Of a DNA stretch of 22,491 nt, positions 1-7,266 are shown in pieces. Within the stretch, counting starts at the first letter, position 1, and every line of letters begins with the position of its first letter. Position numbers and translations under genes: made by a program. A model generated the notes under the pieces. That model was not told the origin of the DNA, did no database searches, and saw only the letters and a list, made by a program, of their open reading frames with translations. This DNA is from CAZFDE01 sp964517795. Its GTDB lineage: Bacteria; Planctomycetota; Phycisphaerae; Sedimentisphaerales; Anaerobacaceae. The stretch spans positions 1 to 22,491 of the forward strand of contig CAZFDE010000040.1 in the NCBI GenBank assembly GCA_964517795.1, in the 5' to 3' direction.

Positions 1-138
1 ATCATCTGCAAACGATACACAAAGATCGCGGGCATCGAAATAAACCGCAAAACGACGATCGCCTTAAAAGGATTATTCGCGGTCTATATTCTTTATGCGG
101 TTCTTGTATTATTTGAATGGATTGCTTTTTTAACGTAA
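1..138 (+). CDS. C-terminal end of a membrane protein (partial)
   Basis: Frame 1 is open from the first base of the window to a TAA at 136-138, giving 45 residues with no start visible. The fragment has a basic stretch (KRYTKIAGIEINRKTT) followed by one strongly hydrophobic segment, AVYILYAVLVLFEWIAFL, which would form a last transmembrane helix ending two residues before the stop. That pattern is typical of the tail of an inner-membrane protein. The family cannot be told from so little sequence. It lies 111 bases upstream of the methyltransferase gene on the same strand, so the two could be co-transcribed, although no clear terminator or promoter lies between them. An open frame of this length could also be chance; the membrane-helix-plus-stop pattern is the main support. 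Confidence 0.5.
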   Translation: MICKRYTKIAGIEINRKTTIALKGLFAVYILYAVLVLFEWIAFLT

Positions 139-249
139 TTGTCTTAGGACTTGACGAAATCGCGCTCTAATCTTTTCATGTAAATCCCCGAAAAATCAAG
201 AAAACCTTGCCAAAACACCGAAAAGGCTGATAAGTGCCTCAATTGAAAT

Positions 250-921
250 ATGTTAGGGCAGCGTAAACTGATGGATACAGGATTACTGGACAAAACGGTC
301 AGTGCGTTCAATGCGACAGCGAGCTTTTTAAGCTCGGTTCAGGCCGGGCTTAAGGGCCGCATTCTCGGTTTGAATCCCAACACCCGAGAATACTGGAACA
401 GAAAGCTTGCCCGCTTCAACGGCTTTTGGCGAACAGACCACTACCGGCTGATCCTCGAATTGCTGCCGACCCAGATGCCGTTCACGCTGCTGGATGTCGG
501 CTGTGCGCTCGGCGACGGATGCGAACTGATCCAGAAACAACTGCCGCTGGCGGCCGTGACCGGCATCGATTTCAGCGTCGTGGGCATCCGCGCCGCCCGC
601 CGCAAGAACAGTTTCGTCCGCTACCGTGTGATGGACATCCTCAAGGACCCGATCGGCGAGACCTACGATTACATCACGATCATCCAGACCCTCGAGCATT
701 TCGACGATCCGTATCCCGTGGTCGAGAAGTGCCTGCGTCACACGCGGCAGTCGCTGATCGTCTCCACGCCCTACGATCAAAACGTCGATCTGACGATCGG
801 CGAGCACCAGTACCGCTTCGACGAACAGACGTTCAAGCGATACAACAGCCGTGTCGCCAGGATCACCGATTACTCTGCCAGCCTCGGTTACAAATGCATC
901 GTTTATGAAATCCGGCTGTGA
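250..921 (+). CDS. Class I SAM-dependent methyltransferase
   Basis: This 223-residue protein carries a Rossmann-type methyltransferase core. Motif I is LLDVGCALGDG (about residues 80-90), which binds S-adenosylmethionine. It is followed by VTGIDFS with the acidic residue (D107) expected to hold the ribose, VMDILKD, and ITIIQTLEHFDDP in the position of motif IV. The substrate is not evident. Relatives of the methyltransferase 11/12/25 type often act on small molecules, lipids or glycans. The N-terminal 60 residues are less typical and include NTREYWNRKLARFNGFW, a helix often seen before the core in cell-surface glycan methyltransferases. The start at 250 has no good ribosome binding site; the in-frame ATG at 271 is an alternative. 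The gene stands alone, ended by the hairpin at 972-1004. Confidence 0.85.
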   Translation: MLGQRKLMDTGLLDKTVSAFNATASFLSSVQAGLKGRILGLNPNTREYWNRKLARFNGFWRTDHYRLILELLPTQMPFTLLDVGCALGDGCELIQKQLPLAAVTGIDFSVVGIRAARRKNSFVRYRVMDILKDPIGETYDYITIIQTLEHFDDPYPVVEKCLRHTRQSLIVSTPYDQNVDLTIGEHQYRFDEQTFKRYNSRVARITDYSASLGYKCIVYEIRL

Positions 922-971
922 TTTGTTAACGATCCGCCTTAAAAAAAATCTCAGCAAATGATAAAAAAACG

Positions 972-1004
972 GGCCGCCGGTTGGATTAGGCCGGCGGCCT
1001 TTAT
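972..1004. terminator. Strong bidirectional intrinsic terminator
   Basis: A perfect 9-bp GC-rich stem, GGCCGCCGG (972-980) with CCGGCGGCC (991-999), has a 10-base loop. It is followed by TTTATT on the plus strand and preceded by a run of seven A (962-968), which acts as a U-tract on the minus strand. It sits between the ends of two convergent genes, the methyltransferase (ends 921) and the glycine-zipper lipoprotein (ends 1102), so it can stop both. Confidence 0.9.
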
Positions 1005-1101
1005 TGTGTGCCCATCTTCCGGGGCGCTGCGATCACCCCCTTTCGTTCTCTAAATTGACAAAGATCCGTATTTCAAACGGCTCCCAAGGCTGAGCGGCTG
1101 C

Positions 1102-1518
1102 TTAGAAGCCATAGACCGGACGCAGTTGGTCCTCGCTCGGCAGTGTCGGGTAAAACTCGCCTCGCGTGCCGACCCAGCCGGTACCGGATCGCCGTAGTTT
1201 GACCTGGATGATCGAACCGTTGCTGTTGGTTACATTGACGATCTCGGAATTGATGTCGTTTCGCAGCGTATTGAGTCGGGCGTTCGTGCGAACCGCTTGT
1301 TTGTCTTTGTCGGATTCGTTGCCGAGAAAGTACCCGCCGGCACCGCCGACCGCAGCGCCGATCAGAGTCGCCTCGGTGTCGCCGCCCGCCAATTGACCGA
1401 TCCCGGCACCCGCCAGCGTACCGATCAGGGCACCGGTCTGCGCATCGTTTTGGCAGCCGAACACGAACATCAAGACCATGCTCACTGCCACTGTCATGAT
1501 TGTTTTTTTCGTTTCCAT
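1102..1518 (-). CDS. Glycine-zipper lipoprotein
   Basis: The start is placed at 1518 (METKKT), not at the longer open frame reaching 1563, because AAGGAG lies just upstream at good spacing. The N-terminus is a lipoprotein signal: KK, a hydrophobic stretch, then FVFGC with the lipidated cysteine. The next part is a glycine zipper with repeated GxxxG spacing (GALIGTLAGAGIGQLAGG, then LIGAAVGGAGGYFLG), as in the 17-kDa surface antigen and related outer-membrane lipoproteins. The last 40 residues (KLRRSGTGWVGTRGEFYPTL) form a small basic/aromatic tail. The likely role is an outer-membrane-associated structural lipoprotein; no enzymatic motif is present. It is the last gene of a three-gene minus-strand operon, with 48 bases separating it from the propeller gene. 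Confidence 0.85.
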   Translation of the reverse strand: METKKTIMTVAVSMVLMFVFGCQNDAQTGALIGTLAGAGIGQLAGGDTEATLIGAAVGGAGGYFLGNESDKDKQAVRTNARLNTLRNDINSEIVNVTNSNGSIIQVKLRRSGTGWVGTRGEFYPTLPSEDQLRPVYGF

Positions 1519-1566
1519 TTTCCTAACTCCTTTCCGGCCCGGAATTCTTAAGACGCGGGCCAATGT

Positions 1567-2715
1567 TTACGGGTATGATTGCCAACATTCGTTTTCCGGG
1601 ACGAGGTTACAGCCGAGCCAGCCCGCGGCCAGTTCCGCAAAGTCGCGAAAGTCCACCCGACAGTCACCGTTGACATCGCCGCCGGGCTGACCGAGACAAT
1701 AGGCTGCTTCGATCCCGTCCAGAATCACGGCATAAATATTCCATGTCCCGTTTCGATTGTCCTGCCAGACGACCGTATTGCCGCTGATCCTGGGATTGAT
1801 CTGGTCGTAGGCGTTATCGGTGATCAGAAATTCCTGACCCGTGGTCGTGTTATATCCGAAGATATCCCAGTCGCCGTACCGGTCATCCTGCCAGACGATG
1901 ATATGGCTGTCGATGTCCGGATTTGTTTGCGAAGCACTCTCGAATGTAATCGTATATTCCAGCGGCCGCAGCGGCTCGGTGATATCCGATGCGATGATAT
2001 CCAAGTCACCCCAGAAATCATCGTCCCAGACGACCGTATCGCCGAAGATCGCCGGTGTTTGCTGATTGGCATCGTAACCGGCCACCAGGTAATGGGCAAT
2101 ATCTTCAAAATCGTAAATATCGCTGGCGTAAATGTCTGCGCCGCCGGCGATATCGTCCTGCCAGACGATCGTATCCTGATAAATCTTCGGCGATTGCTGA
2201 TCATCTTCAAATGGGGTCACCAGCGCTTCGATTGGATTGTCCCGATCGGTGATGTCCGCGGCGTAAATGTCCCAGTCGCCATAGTAATTGTCCTGCCAGA
2301 CGACCATATTACCGTGAATCCCCGGGGATATCTGATCTTCGTTATAGTCGCCGATTGCAAAAACATTCTCCAGATCGGTCAGATCGACGCCGTAAATGCC
2401 CCAGTCACTGACGACGAAATCCTGCCAGACGACCGTATTGCCGTCGATCGCCGGTTCGGTCTGGTCGTTTTCAAAAGCCGCGACCGAAAAGACATCCGGA
2501 CTGCTCGGGATACTCACATCCGCCCCGTAAATGTCCCAGTCAGTGGCGACATACTGCTGCCAGACGATAATCGTACCGTCGATATCCGGATTGTATTGGT
2601 CTTCGCCCGAAAGATAGACCGCAAATTCCTGCCATCCGAGCGTAACCGAGCAGAGCACGATCAAGGCCACGAACATGCCGGTCGCCATCTGGTAAGTGAT
2701 CCGTTGCGTTCTCAT
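1567..2715 (-). CDS. Secreted seven-bladed TolB-like beta-propeller with dockerin-like tail
   Basis: This 382-residue protein starts at 2715 behind a good GGAGG site. A signal peptide spans about residues 1-27 (MATGMFVALIVLCSVTLG). The body is seven copies of a roughly 42-45-residue repeat with core I-x-G-x-x-VVWQD-x(4-5)-DWDIYA-x-DI. The copies begin at DIDGTIIVWQQ, AIDGNTVVWQD, GIHGNMVVWQD, KIYQDTIVWQD, AIFGDTVVWDD, DIDSHIIVWQD and RISGNTVVWQD. Seven such repeats fit a closed beta-propeller of the TolB/WD40-like kind. The C-terminus (GGDVNGDCRVDFRDFAELA, then AGWLGC) is a single EF-hand-like calcium loop with the sequence style of Phycisphaerae dockerin-like modules. It is therefore probably a surface or extracellular binding protein. 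It starts 21 bases after the stop of the upstream TPR gene, indicating an operon. Confidence 0.88.
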   Translation of the reverse strand: MRTQRITYQMATGMFVALIVLCSVTLGWQEFAVYLSGEDQYNPDIDGTIIVWQQYVATDWDIYGADVSIPSSPDVFSVAAFENDQTEPAIDGNTVVWQDFVVSDWGIYGVDLTDLENVFAIGDYNEDQISPGIHGNMVVWQDNYYGDWDIYAADITDRDNPIEALVTPFEDDQQSPKIYQDTIVWQDDIAGGADIYASDIYDFEDIAHYLVAGYDANQQTPAIFGDTVVWDDDFWGDLDIIASDITEPLRPLEYTITFESASQTNPDIDSHIIVWQDDRYGDWDIFGYNTTTGQEFLITDNAYDQINPRISGNTVVWQDNRNGTWNIYAVILDGIEAAYCLGQPGGDVNGDCRVDFRDFAELAAGWLGCNLVPENECWQSYP

Positions 2716-2736
2716 TTTTCAATCCTCCGCTTTAGG

Positions 2737-4941
2737 TTAGTCCCGCTCCAGCATGTCCTGGCTTTGGATCTTCTCGGCCAGCCTCAGCAGAACGGTTACC
2801 GTATTGGCATTGCGGCCGTCTGTGGCGGCGACATTAAGCGGCCCAATCGATTCTTCGACCTGCCCGAATCCCAGAAGCTGATATCCCAGCAATAACTGCA
2901 AGTCGAGATCGTGCGGTTTCTCGCAAGCTGCTTTTTCCAGTTGTTCGATCTGGGCTAACAATACCTCTTCGTCGAGATACAGCCCGCGCGGATAGTAAAC
3001 GCCCTCTTCGTCCGGGATCACTTCTTTGAACTGCATGCGCAGGATATCGGCCGCGGCCTGATAATTGCCGCCGGCGAACAGGGCCTGGGCCAGGGCAAAC
3101 GGCAAAATCTCATCGTCGGGTGCAAGCTGCATCGCTTCGAGGAATTTGTCGGCCGCCAGGGTGTAGTTGCCTTCTTCAAACGCCTTAACCCCTTCGTCAA
3201 AGAGAATGTCGGACGTTGTCTGGGCGGCCGGCGGTTGGGCGTTTTGCTGCTGCATCCGTTCGCGGACATCGGCATAGGTCGTATGGTCGGCGTATGGGAT
3301 CGTGCTGTCAGCGACTGCGGTGGTATCCGCCTGATTGTCGTAATAATTGTAAGTGTAGTAATTATAGGTGTCGCCGCCGACTTCACGCGCGACCGGGTAG
3401 TAGCCGTACCAATCGTAATAATGGGCCGGGTACCAGTAATAGCGCACATAGTTGTAATGAACCGGCCAGTAACCGCCGAGACTGACAAATACATACCGGC
3501 GGTGATAGTACGGATACACCCAACTGCATTGCCAACGCGAACCATAGGAATAAATCACGTTGAAGTGATATTTCGGGCGAATGATCCGGTGACACAGCCG
3601 ATGGTGACGATCCCGATAGGTATAACGGTAGTGCCGTTTATTGTGACGGCGGTACGGCTGATCCTCGTAGATCACCGTTCGCTTCCTTCTGCCGGCCATC
3701 CGAAACTCCGTCCCGCGATCGGTCCGTGCCACGACCCGAACGCCGCGATGGTGATCAACCCCTTTGTTTTCCACGATCTTTCGCGGTTCGATGCGAACGC
3801 CTTTTCGGGTTGCAATATGTTCTTTGGCCCGGTCGTGCCAATTGCCCTGTTTGGTATGGACTCTGGGCGATTCGTTAGGGACCTTTTTCGTTAACCGTTC
3901 TTTATGTGCGGTCTGGGTGCGGGGTCTGCGATTACCATCTTTCTCGCCGAACTGGATCCGTGTGGTCAATCGTTCCCGTTCGATCTGTTTAACCGGTTCG
4001 GATGTTCGGGTTTTGCTTTTTGGATTGATACGAGTAGGCGGCGTCGATTTGTGCGTGATGATCTTGCGGGAAATATTCGAATCTTTAATGCGGCTGCTGT
4101 TTTCTGGTTTGGTTGTAATTCGGTTTCGAACTGAAGCGGCATCACCCTTCTTTGGGCGCGAACCAATTTGAGTAACAATATCCCTGGATTTTTTGTGGAC
4201 GATCACGCGATTGCTGCGGCCGGATTTGGTCACCGACGATGGACGGGGGACCGAGGGTTTGGGTGCCGATTTTACCGTGCTTTGTTTGGGAGCGATCGGT
4301 TTGAATATGCGGCCGCGATTCGAGGATTTCGGCGCGGTCTTTATGGATTGACGCGATGGAGCCGGGGCGGCCGGTTTCGTCGGGCGGGTTGTCACAGCAG
4401 GTGTCGATCTGCGCGTCGATGGCTTGGGAGTCGATTGGATAATCGATGAGCGCTTGGGTTGTACACTGCGATTGGATTTTCGGGTAGGTTGTATATGCTT
4501 AAAAGGGACTTGCTTTCCTTGCCCGTGTCGCTGTGAATACGAAGAAGGCTGTCTATGCCGACTTGGTGTAGATGGTTGTCCATGCCGCTGGACTTTTTGT
4601 GTTCGTGGTTGTGACCGAAAAATCGAGGGCGTAGATCCACGCGTTTGCGGCGGAGCTGAACGCACCGAAGGTCGTGTCGGGTGGGACGACCGCGACGGTT
4701 TTGATGATGCGGGCGGTGCCGATCGTGTTGAACGAGTCGGTGCGGATCGTGCCGACCGGGTTGGCCTTGATGGCGCCGGCGCTGCTTTATGTTCTCTCGC
4801 CGGGGCGGATCGGGCCTGCTTTACCTCCCGTCCGCCTTTGCCCCGACTCTTTTTGGCAGACGCCGAATCCGCGCCAATCACCAACATCATCGTGACGATC
4901 ACGATAATGCTTACGATTTGGGTTTTCAGTTTCGGTTTCAT
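2737..4941 (-). CDS. Exported Arg/Ser/Pro-rich, Tyr-rich, TPR-containing envelope protein
   Basis: The chosen start is the ATG at 4941. It has an excellent AGGAGG site and begins a clear Sec signal (MKPKLKTQIVSIIVIVTMML, then VIGADSASA before KK). The open frame continues upstream to 5106, adding 55 residues that would bury the signal. The mature protein (about 710 residues) has three parts. The first is a roughly 390-residue low-complexity region rich in Arg, Lys, Ser, Pro and Thr, strongly basic and probably disordered. The second is a roughly 120-residue Tyr/Trp/His-rich domain (VFVSLGGYWPVHYNYVRYYW, DWYGYYP, DTYNYYTYNYY). The third is a C-terminal TPR-like region (FDEGVKAFEEGNYTLAADKF, then LAQALFAGGNYQAAADIL). 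The function is unknown; scaffolding or binding to acidic polymers in the envelope is inference. First gene of the three-gene operon. Confidence 0.85.
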   Translation of the reverse strand: MKPKLKTQIVSIIVIVTMMLVIGADSASAKKSRGKGGREVKQARSAPAREHKAAPAPSRPTRSARSAPTRSTRSAPPASSKPSRSSHPTRPSVRSAPPQTRGSTPSIFRSQPRTQKVQRHGQPSTPSRHRQPSSYSQRHGQGKQVPFKHIQPTRKSNRSVQPKRSSIIQSTPKPSTRRSTPAVTTRPTKPAAPAPSRQSIKTAPKSSNRGRIFKPIAPKQSTVKSAPKPSVPRPSSVTKSGRSNRVIVHKKSRDIVTQIGSRPKKGDAASVRNRITTKPENSSRIKDSNISRKIITHKSTPPTRINPKSKTRTSEPVKQIERERLTTRIQFGEKDGNRRPRTQTAHKERLTKKVPNESPRVHTKQGNWHDRAKEHIATRKGVRIEPRKIVENKGVDHHRGVRVVARTDRGTEFRMAGRRKRTVIYEDQPYRRHNKRHYRYTYRDRHHRLCHRIIRPKYHFNVIYSYGSRWQCSWVYPYYHRRYVFVSLGGYWPVHYNYVRYYWYPAHYYDWYGYYPVAREVGGDTYNYYTYNYYDNQADTTAVADSTIPYADHTTYADVRERMQQQNAQPPAAQTTSDILFDEGVKAFEEGNYTLAADKFLEAMQLAPDDEILPFALAQALFAGGNYQAAADILRMQFKEVIPDEEGVYYPRGLYLDEEVLLAQIEQLEKAACEKPHDLDLQLLLGYQLLGFGQVEESIGPLNVAATDGRNANTVTVLLRLAEKIQSQDMLERD

Positions 4942-5159
4942 GATACACCTCCTATGGTTTGAGTTTGGGGTGGTGTGCAGATTTGAAACAGGTACTAAGC
5001 AAAAATGGAAAAAATTGAACAGATGTTTGATACAGCGAATAATTGAAGTTTCTTTCGCACTGCGACTTGCTTTTGGAATCATCGAATTGTGAATTTCAGG
5101 TTTCATTTTTATTGCCTTTCATTCATCAAAGCGTTTTCTGAACTTGTCTTTCCTATTTA

Positions 5160-5188
5160 ATAATACGACCATCTGACATAAATGTCAA
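5160..5188 (-). promoter_or_regulatory. Sigma70-type promoter of the envelope operon
   Basis: Read on the minus strand this is TTGACA (5188-5183), a 17-base spacer, then TATTAT (5165-5160). That is a perfect -35 and a five-of-six -10 at ideal spacing. Transcription would begin near 5153, giving a leader of about 210 bases before the preferred start at 4941. The alternative in-frame start at 5106, with AAAGG upstream, lies inside this leader. Confidence 0.65.
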
Positions 5189-5240
5189 GAATTATTTGCA
5201 ATTCTGTTAAATATTTTTAGCACTTTTAAGTATTGCCTAA

Positions 5241-5255
5241 ATATCTTAAAGATAT
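5241..5255. repeat. Perfect inverted repeat ATATCTT-A-AAGATAT
   Basis: A seven-base palindrome with a one-base centre lies upstream of both divergent promoters. It could be a binding site for a dimeric regulator. Short AT-rich palindromes also arise by chance, so support is weak. Confidence 0.3.
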
Positions 5256-5282
5256 GGAGTTAGAGAAAATGCCGTCTTTTCG

Positions 5283-5300
5283 TGATAAAAAAATTTATCA
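5283..5300. promoter_or_regulatory. Candidate operator: TGATAAA-N4-TTTATCA
   Basis: A perfect seven-base inverted repeat with a four-base spacer ends eight bases before the candidate -35 box at 5308. The position suits a site for an autoregulating HTH protein such as the one encoded at 5404. This is inference from symmetry and position only. Confidence 0.3.
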
Positions 5301-5307
5301 AAAAAGC

Positions 5308-5336
5308 TTGTTATTTTTAGCAGTTCGGGTCATAAT
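5308..5336 (+). promoter_or_regulatory. Candidate sigma70 promoter of the HTH-CDPS-symporter operon
   Basis: TTGTTA (5308-5313), a 17-base spacer and CATAAT (5331-5336) match the sigma70 consensus at four and five of six positions. The ATG at 5404 is 67 bases downstream of the -10 box. No better candidate is visible in front of this operon. Confidence 0.45.
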
Positions 5337-5403
5337 TTAAGTAAATCAGTGATTTTCAAATGGGAGAATTTCGGTGTTTTAGATAGGATCACGGGTTAAG
5401 AAA

Positions 5404-6558
5404 ATGGCTAAAAAAATACGCAACCCGCTAGCGCAAGGCTTTGGGCTGGTGTTGGCAGCAATGCGAGATCAGATGGGCGGCATCCCGTCATCGGAGATCG
5501 CCGCACAGCTCGGTCTTGCGGCCTCGCATTACCGTATGGTCGAATCCGGTTCGGCGATCCTGCAGCCATCCCGCGCGATACGGGTGATCCAGGCGTTCGA
5601 TACGATCGAATTTGTGCCGCTTTGTCAGGTATTGGTTGCGATCCAGGTCCTCGACCCATCCAAAGAGTCTCTCCAGGACATGCAGACTGCGATTGATCTA
5701 TTGAACCAGGCCAATCCGGCCATGCAGGCCGTGTTTTCGAAACTTCGTCAATTATTAAATCATATGCAATCGGGACACAGCGATCATGCCCGGAACAAAA
5801 AAGACTTAAACGGGCTTACCGAAGCATTGACCACTTATTTGACGACCGAGCCGGTTACCTTTACCCCCGATCAGATCGATAACTTCATGAGTCCGACGTA
5901 TGAGCACCCGCTGTCCGGACAGCTCTACAGCAAGATCGGCAATATCCTGCAGGGCGTTGCGCCGTTTTATCTCGATGCGGTCCTGCAACTGATCGACAAT
6001 TTACGGGGGATCACGCCGCGCGTCACGGCCGAGGAACTCTCCAAATGGGAATCGATGCACAACAGCCGAATATCCCATTTGATCGGATTAATCCGAAAGC
6101 CCGAGATCATCCTTGACATTGGCTCGTTCGATTACGGCTACCTCTGGGAGGAAAACTTCAAAAAGCTGCTGGTGATCTGCCGCGATGAGCCGGCCGAGAC
6201 CGGTATGTCGATCAAAAAACAGATCACCGATAACCTGCGCAATAAATTCAAGGCCGAACACCTCAAATACGAACAGCAGCTTACCGGCTTCGATCAGGTG
6301 ATCAACACCAAACTTCAAATCAAATCCTGCCAGGGCCGACAAGCCGATATTGATCAAATTCTTCTGTATCGCGATATGCCGATGAATAACCTTTGGGTCT
6401 ATATTATGGACAACGGTTATGTTGTACCGTTTATCGATAACGCCACCGTCGGCTCAGCCTCAAAAGACATTTACGGCACGAGCCTCAGTTATGACGAAAC
6501 CTCCGAAAAACTGGTCTTAATAAGGAAATTATGCAGTGAACTCGGACTCAAACTCTAA
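5404..6558 (+). CDS. XRE-like HTH protein with unknown C-terminal region, CDPS-linked
   Basis: This 384-residue protein begins with a helix-turn-helix resembling the XRE/Cro family: GFGLVLAAMRDQMGGIPSSE, IAAQLGLAASHYRMVESGS, then PSRAIRVIQAFDTIEF (about residues 12-72). The remaining roughly 300 residues are helical and soluble in character, with no catalytic motif, membrane segment or known sensor domain that I can name. One patch, LRKPEIILDIGSFDYGYLWE-like at about residues 230-253, looks like a compact beta/alpha element. The gene is first in the operon, and its last 23 bases overlap the GTG start of the CDPS gene, so translation is coupled. A role as local regulator, perhaps sensing the cyclodipeptide or metal status, is inferred from position. 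The fusion of HTH and this C-terminal region is not one I recognise. Confidence 0.75.
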   Translation: MAKKIRNPLAQGFGLVLAAMRDQMGGIPSSEIAAQLGLAASHYRMVESGSAILQPSRAIRVIQAFDTIEFVPLCQVLVAIQVLDPSKESLQDMQTAIDLLNQANPAMQAVFSKLRQLLNHMQSGHSDHARNKKDLNGLTEALTTYLTTEPVTFTPDQIDNFMSPTYEHPLSGQLYSKIGNILQGVAPFYLDAVLQLIDNLRGITPRVTAEELSKWESMHNSRISHLIGLIRKPEIILDIGSFDYGYLWEENFKKLLVICRDEPAETGMSIKKQITDNLRNKFKAEHLKYEQQLTGFDQVINTKLQIKSCQGRQADIDQILLYRDMPMNNLWVYIMDNGYVVPFIDNATVGSASKDIYGTSLSYDETSEKLVLIRKLCSELGLKL

Positions 6559-7264
6559 ATCAGACAATCTGCCGCCGGTCAGGATCGTCAAGGTGCTGCC
6601 CAATGTCCCTGAGCCGCAAGTGTTAGCTCATCGCCAATGCTATCTGGGCATCAGTCTGGAGAATCCGGTATTTGCAGGCGATTCGTTTGCGGCCCTGTTG
6701 AACTGGGCCGCTGCGCACTTTGAACGGTGTCTGATCATCGTGGGTGATTATCTGTGCCGGTATAACGGCATCCTCTTCGATGGTATGTCGCAGGAAAAGG
6801 CATGCGAGCAGGCGATCCGGCTTGGTGACGACTTTTTGCAGAAAAACACAACGCTGCTGAGCGGATTCGATTCGGATCAATTCCAGATCACGCGCTGGAA
6901 AGAACACGTGCAAAGCCCGCATTTTATTTCCAATCGTCGGGCGCTGGGGCGATTATTCGATTCAAGCAAGGCCTTCGCCGCGGCCATTGAAAAAGATGCC
7001 GCCGCTTTTATAAAAAGACAGCAAAATCATAAACGCACTTTAGCCGTGGATAAGCAGCTCGCCATACGATTGTGTTGCGAATATCTGCTCGAAGAGATTG
7101 CCGTATTCAGCGCAGTTTCCGAGCAGGGCTGGCATGTTGAACTTTATCCCGGCCCGGAACTGTCCGTCTTGGCCGAGATCGAGAATGGTCAATATGACGG
7201 CATCCCGACCGGTCTGAAACAACGAATTAATGTCGAATTGCATATAGGCCACCATCTCCATTAA
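6536..7264 (+). CDS. tRNA-dependent cyclodipeptide synthase (CDPS)
   Basis: This 242-residue protein matches the CDPS family, which condenses two amino acids from charged tRNAs into a 2,5-diketopiperazine. Visible signatures are YLGISLENPVFAGDSF with the nucleophile serine (S40, equivalent to Ser37 of AlbC), then LLNWAAAHFERCLIIVGDYL, and CEYLLEEIAVF with Y183 and E187 spaced as AlbC Tyr178 and Glu182. The next element, HVELYPGPE, puts Y204-P205 at the AlbC 202/203 positions, the mark of the XYP subfamily. N43 falls at AlbC position 40. The length fits the usual 220-270 residues. The start is GTG at 6536, preceded by AAGGAAA and lying inside the end of the HTH gene. The product dipeptide cannot be predicted by eye. 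No tailoring oxidase or methyltransferase lies adjacent; the symporter gene follows two bases after the stop. Confidence 0.9.
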   Translation: MNSDSNSKSDNLPPVRIVKVLPNVPEPQVLAHRQCYLGISLENPVFAGDSFAALLNWAAAHFERCLIIVGDYLCRYNGILFDGMSQEKACEQAIRLGDDFLQKNTTLLSGFDSDQFQITRWKEHVQSPHFISNRRALGRLFDSSKAFAAAIEKDAAAFIKRQQNHKRTLAVDKQLAIRLCCEYLLEEIAVFSAVSEQGWHVELYPGPELSVLAEIENGQYDGIPTGLKQRINVELHIGHHLH

Positions 7265-7266
7265 CG

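Larger units (their letters stand above)
5107..5403. other. AT-rich divergent intergenic region
   Basis: This AT-rich stretch lies between the divergent envelope operon and the HTH-CDPS operon. I see no gene in it. It holds outward-facing promoter candidates at 5160-5188 (minus) and 5308-5336 (plus), and between them two short perfect inverted repeats (5241-5255 and 5283-5300). It is well placed to be a shared control region. Confidence 0.6.

Noticed and set aside
328..957. Minus-strand open frame opposite the methyltransferase
   Set aside because: It is the shadow of a gene with clear SAM-binding motifs; its own translation shows no family features.
1740..2620. Recurrent TGCCAGACGAYNNTATNNC blocks spaced about 130 bases, at first sight an array-like repeat
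   Set aside because: The blocks encode the VVWQD strand of the seven propeller blades. Spacing and divergence fit protein repeats, not CRISPR.
1579..2895. 438-residue plus-strand open frame opposite the propeller and part of the TPR gene
   Set aside because: It is the antisense shadow of a repetitive coding region. Its repeats mirror the VVWQD units, it has no ribosome binding site, and the minus-strand genes have signal peptides and good starts.
4424..5092. Plus-strand open frame opposite the 5' part of the TPR gene
   Set aside because: It is antisense to the low-complexity region and signal peptide. Its Cys/Gly/Arg-rich composition reflects the reverse complement of Ser/Arg/Pro codons.
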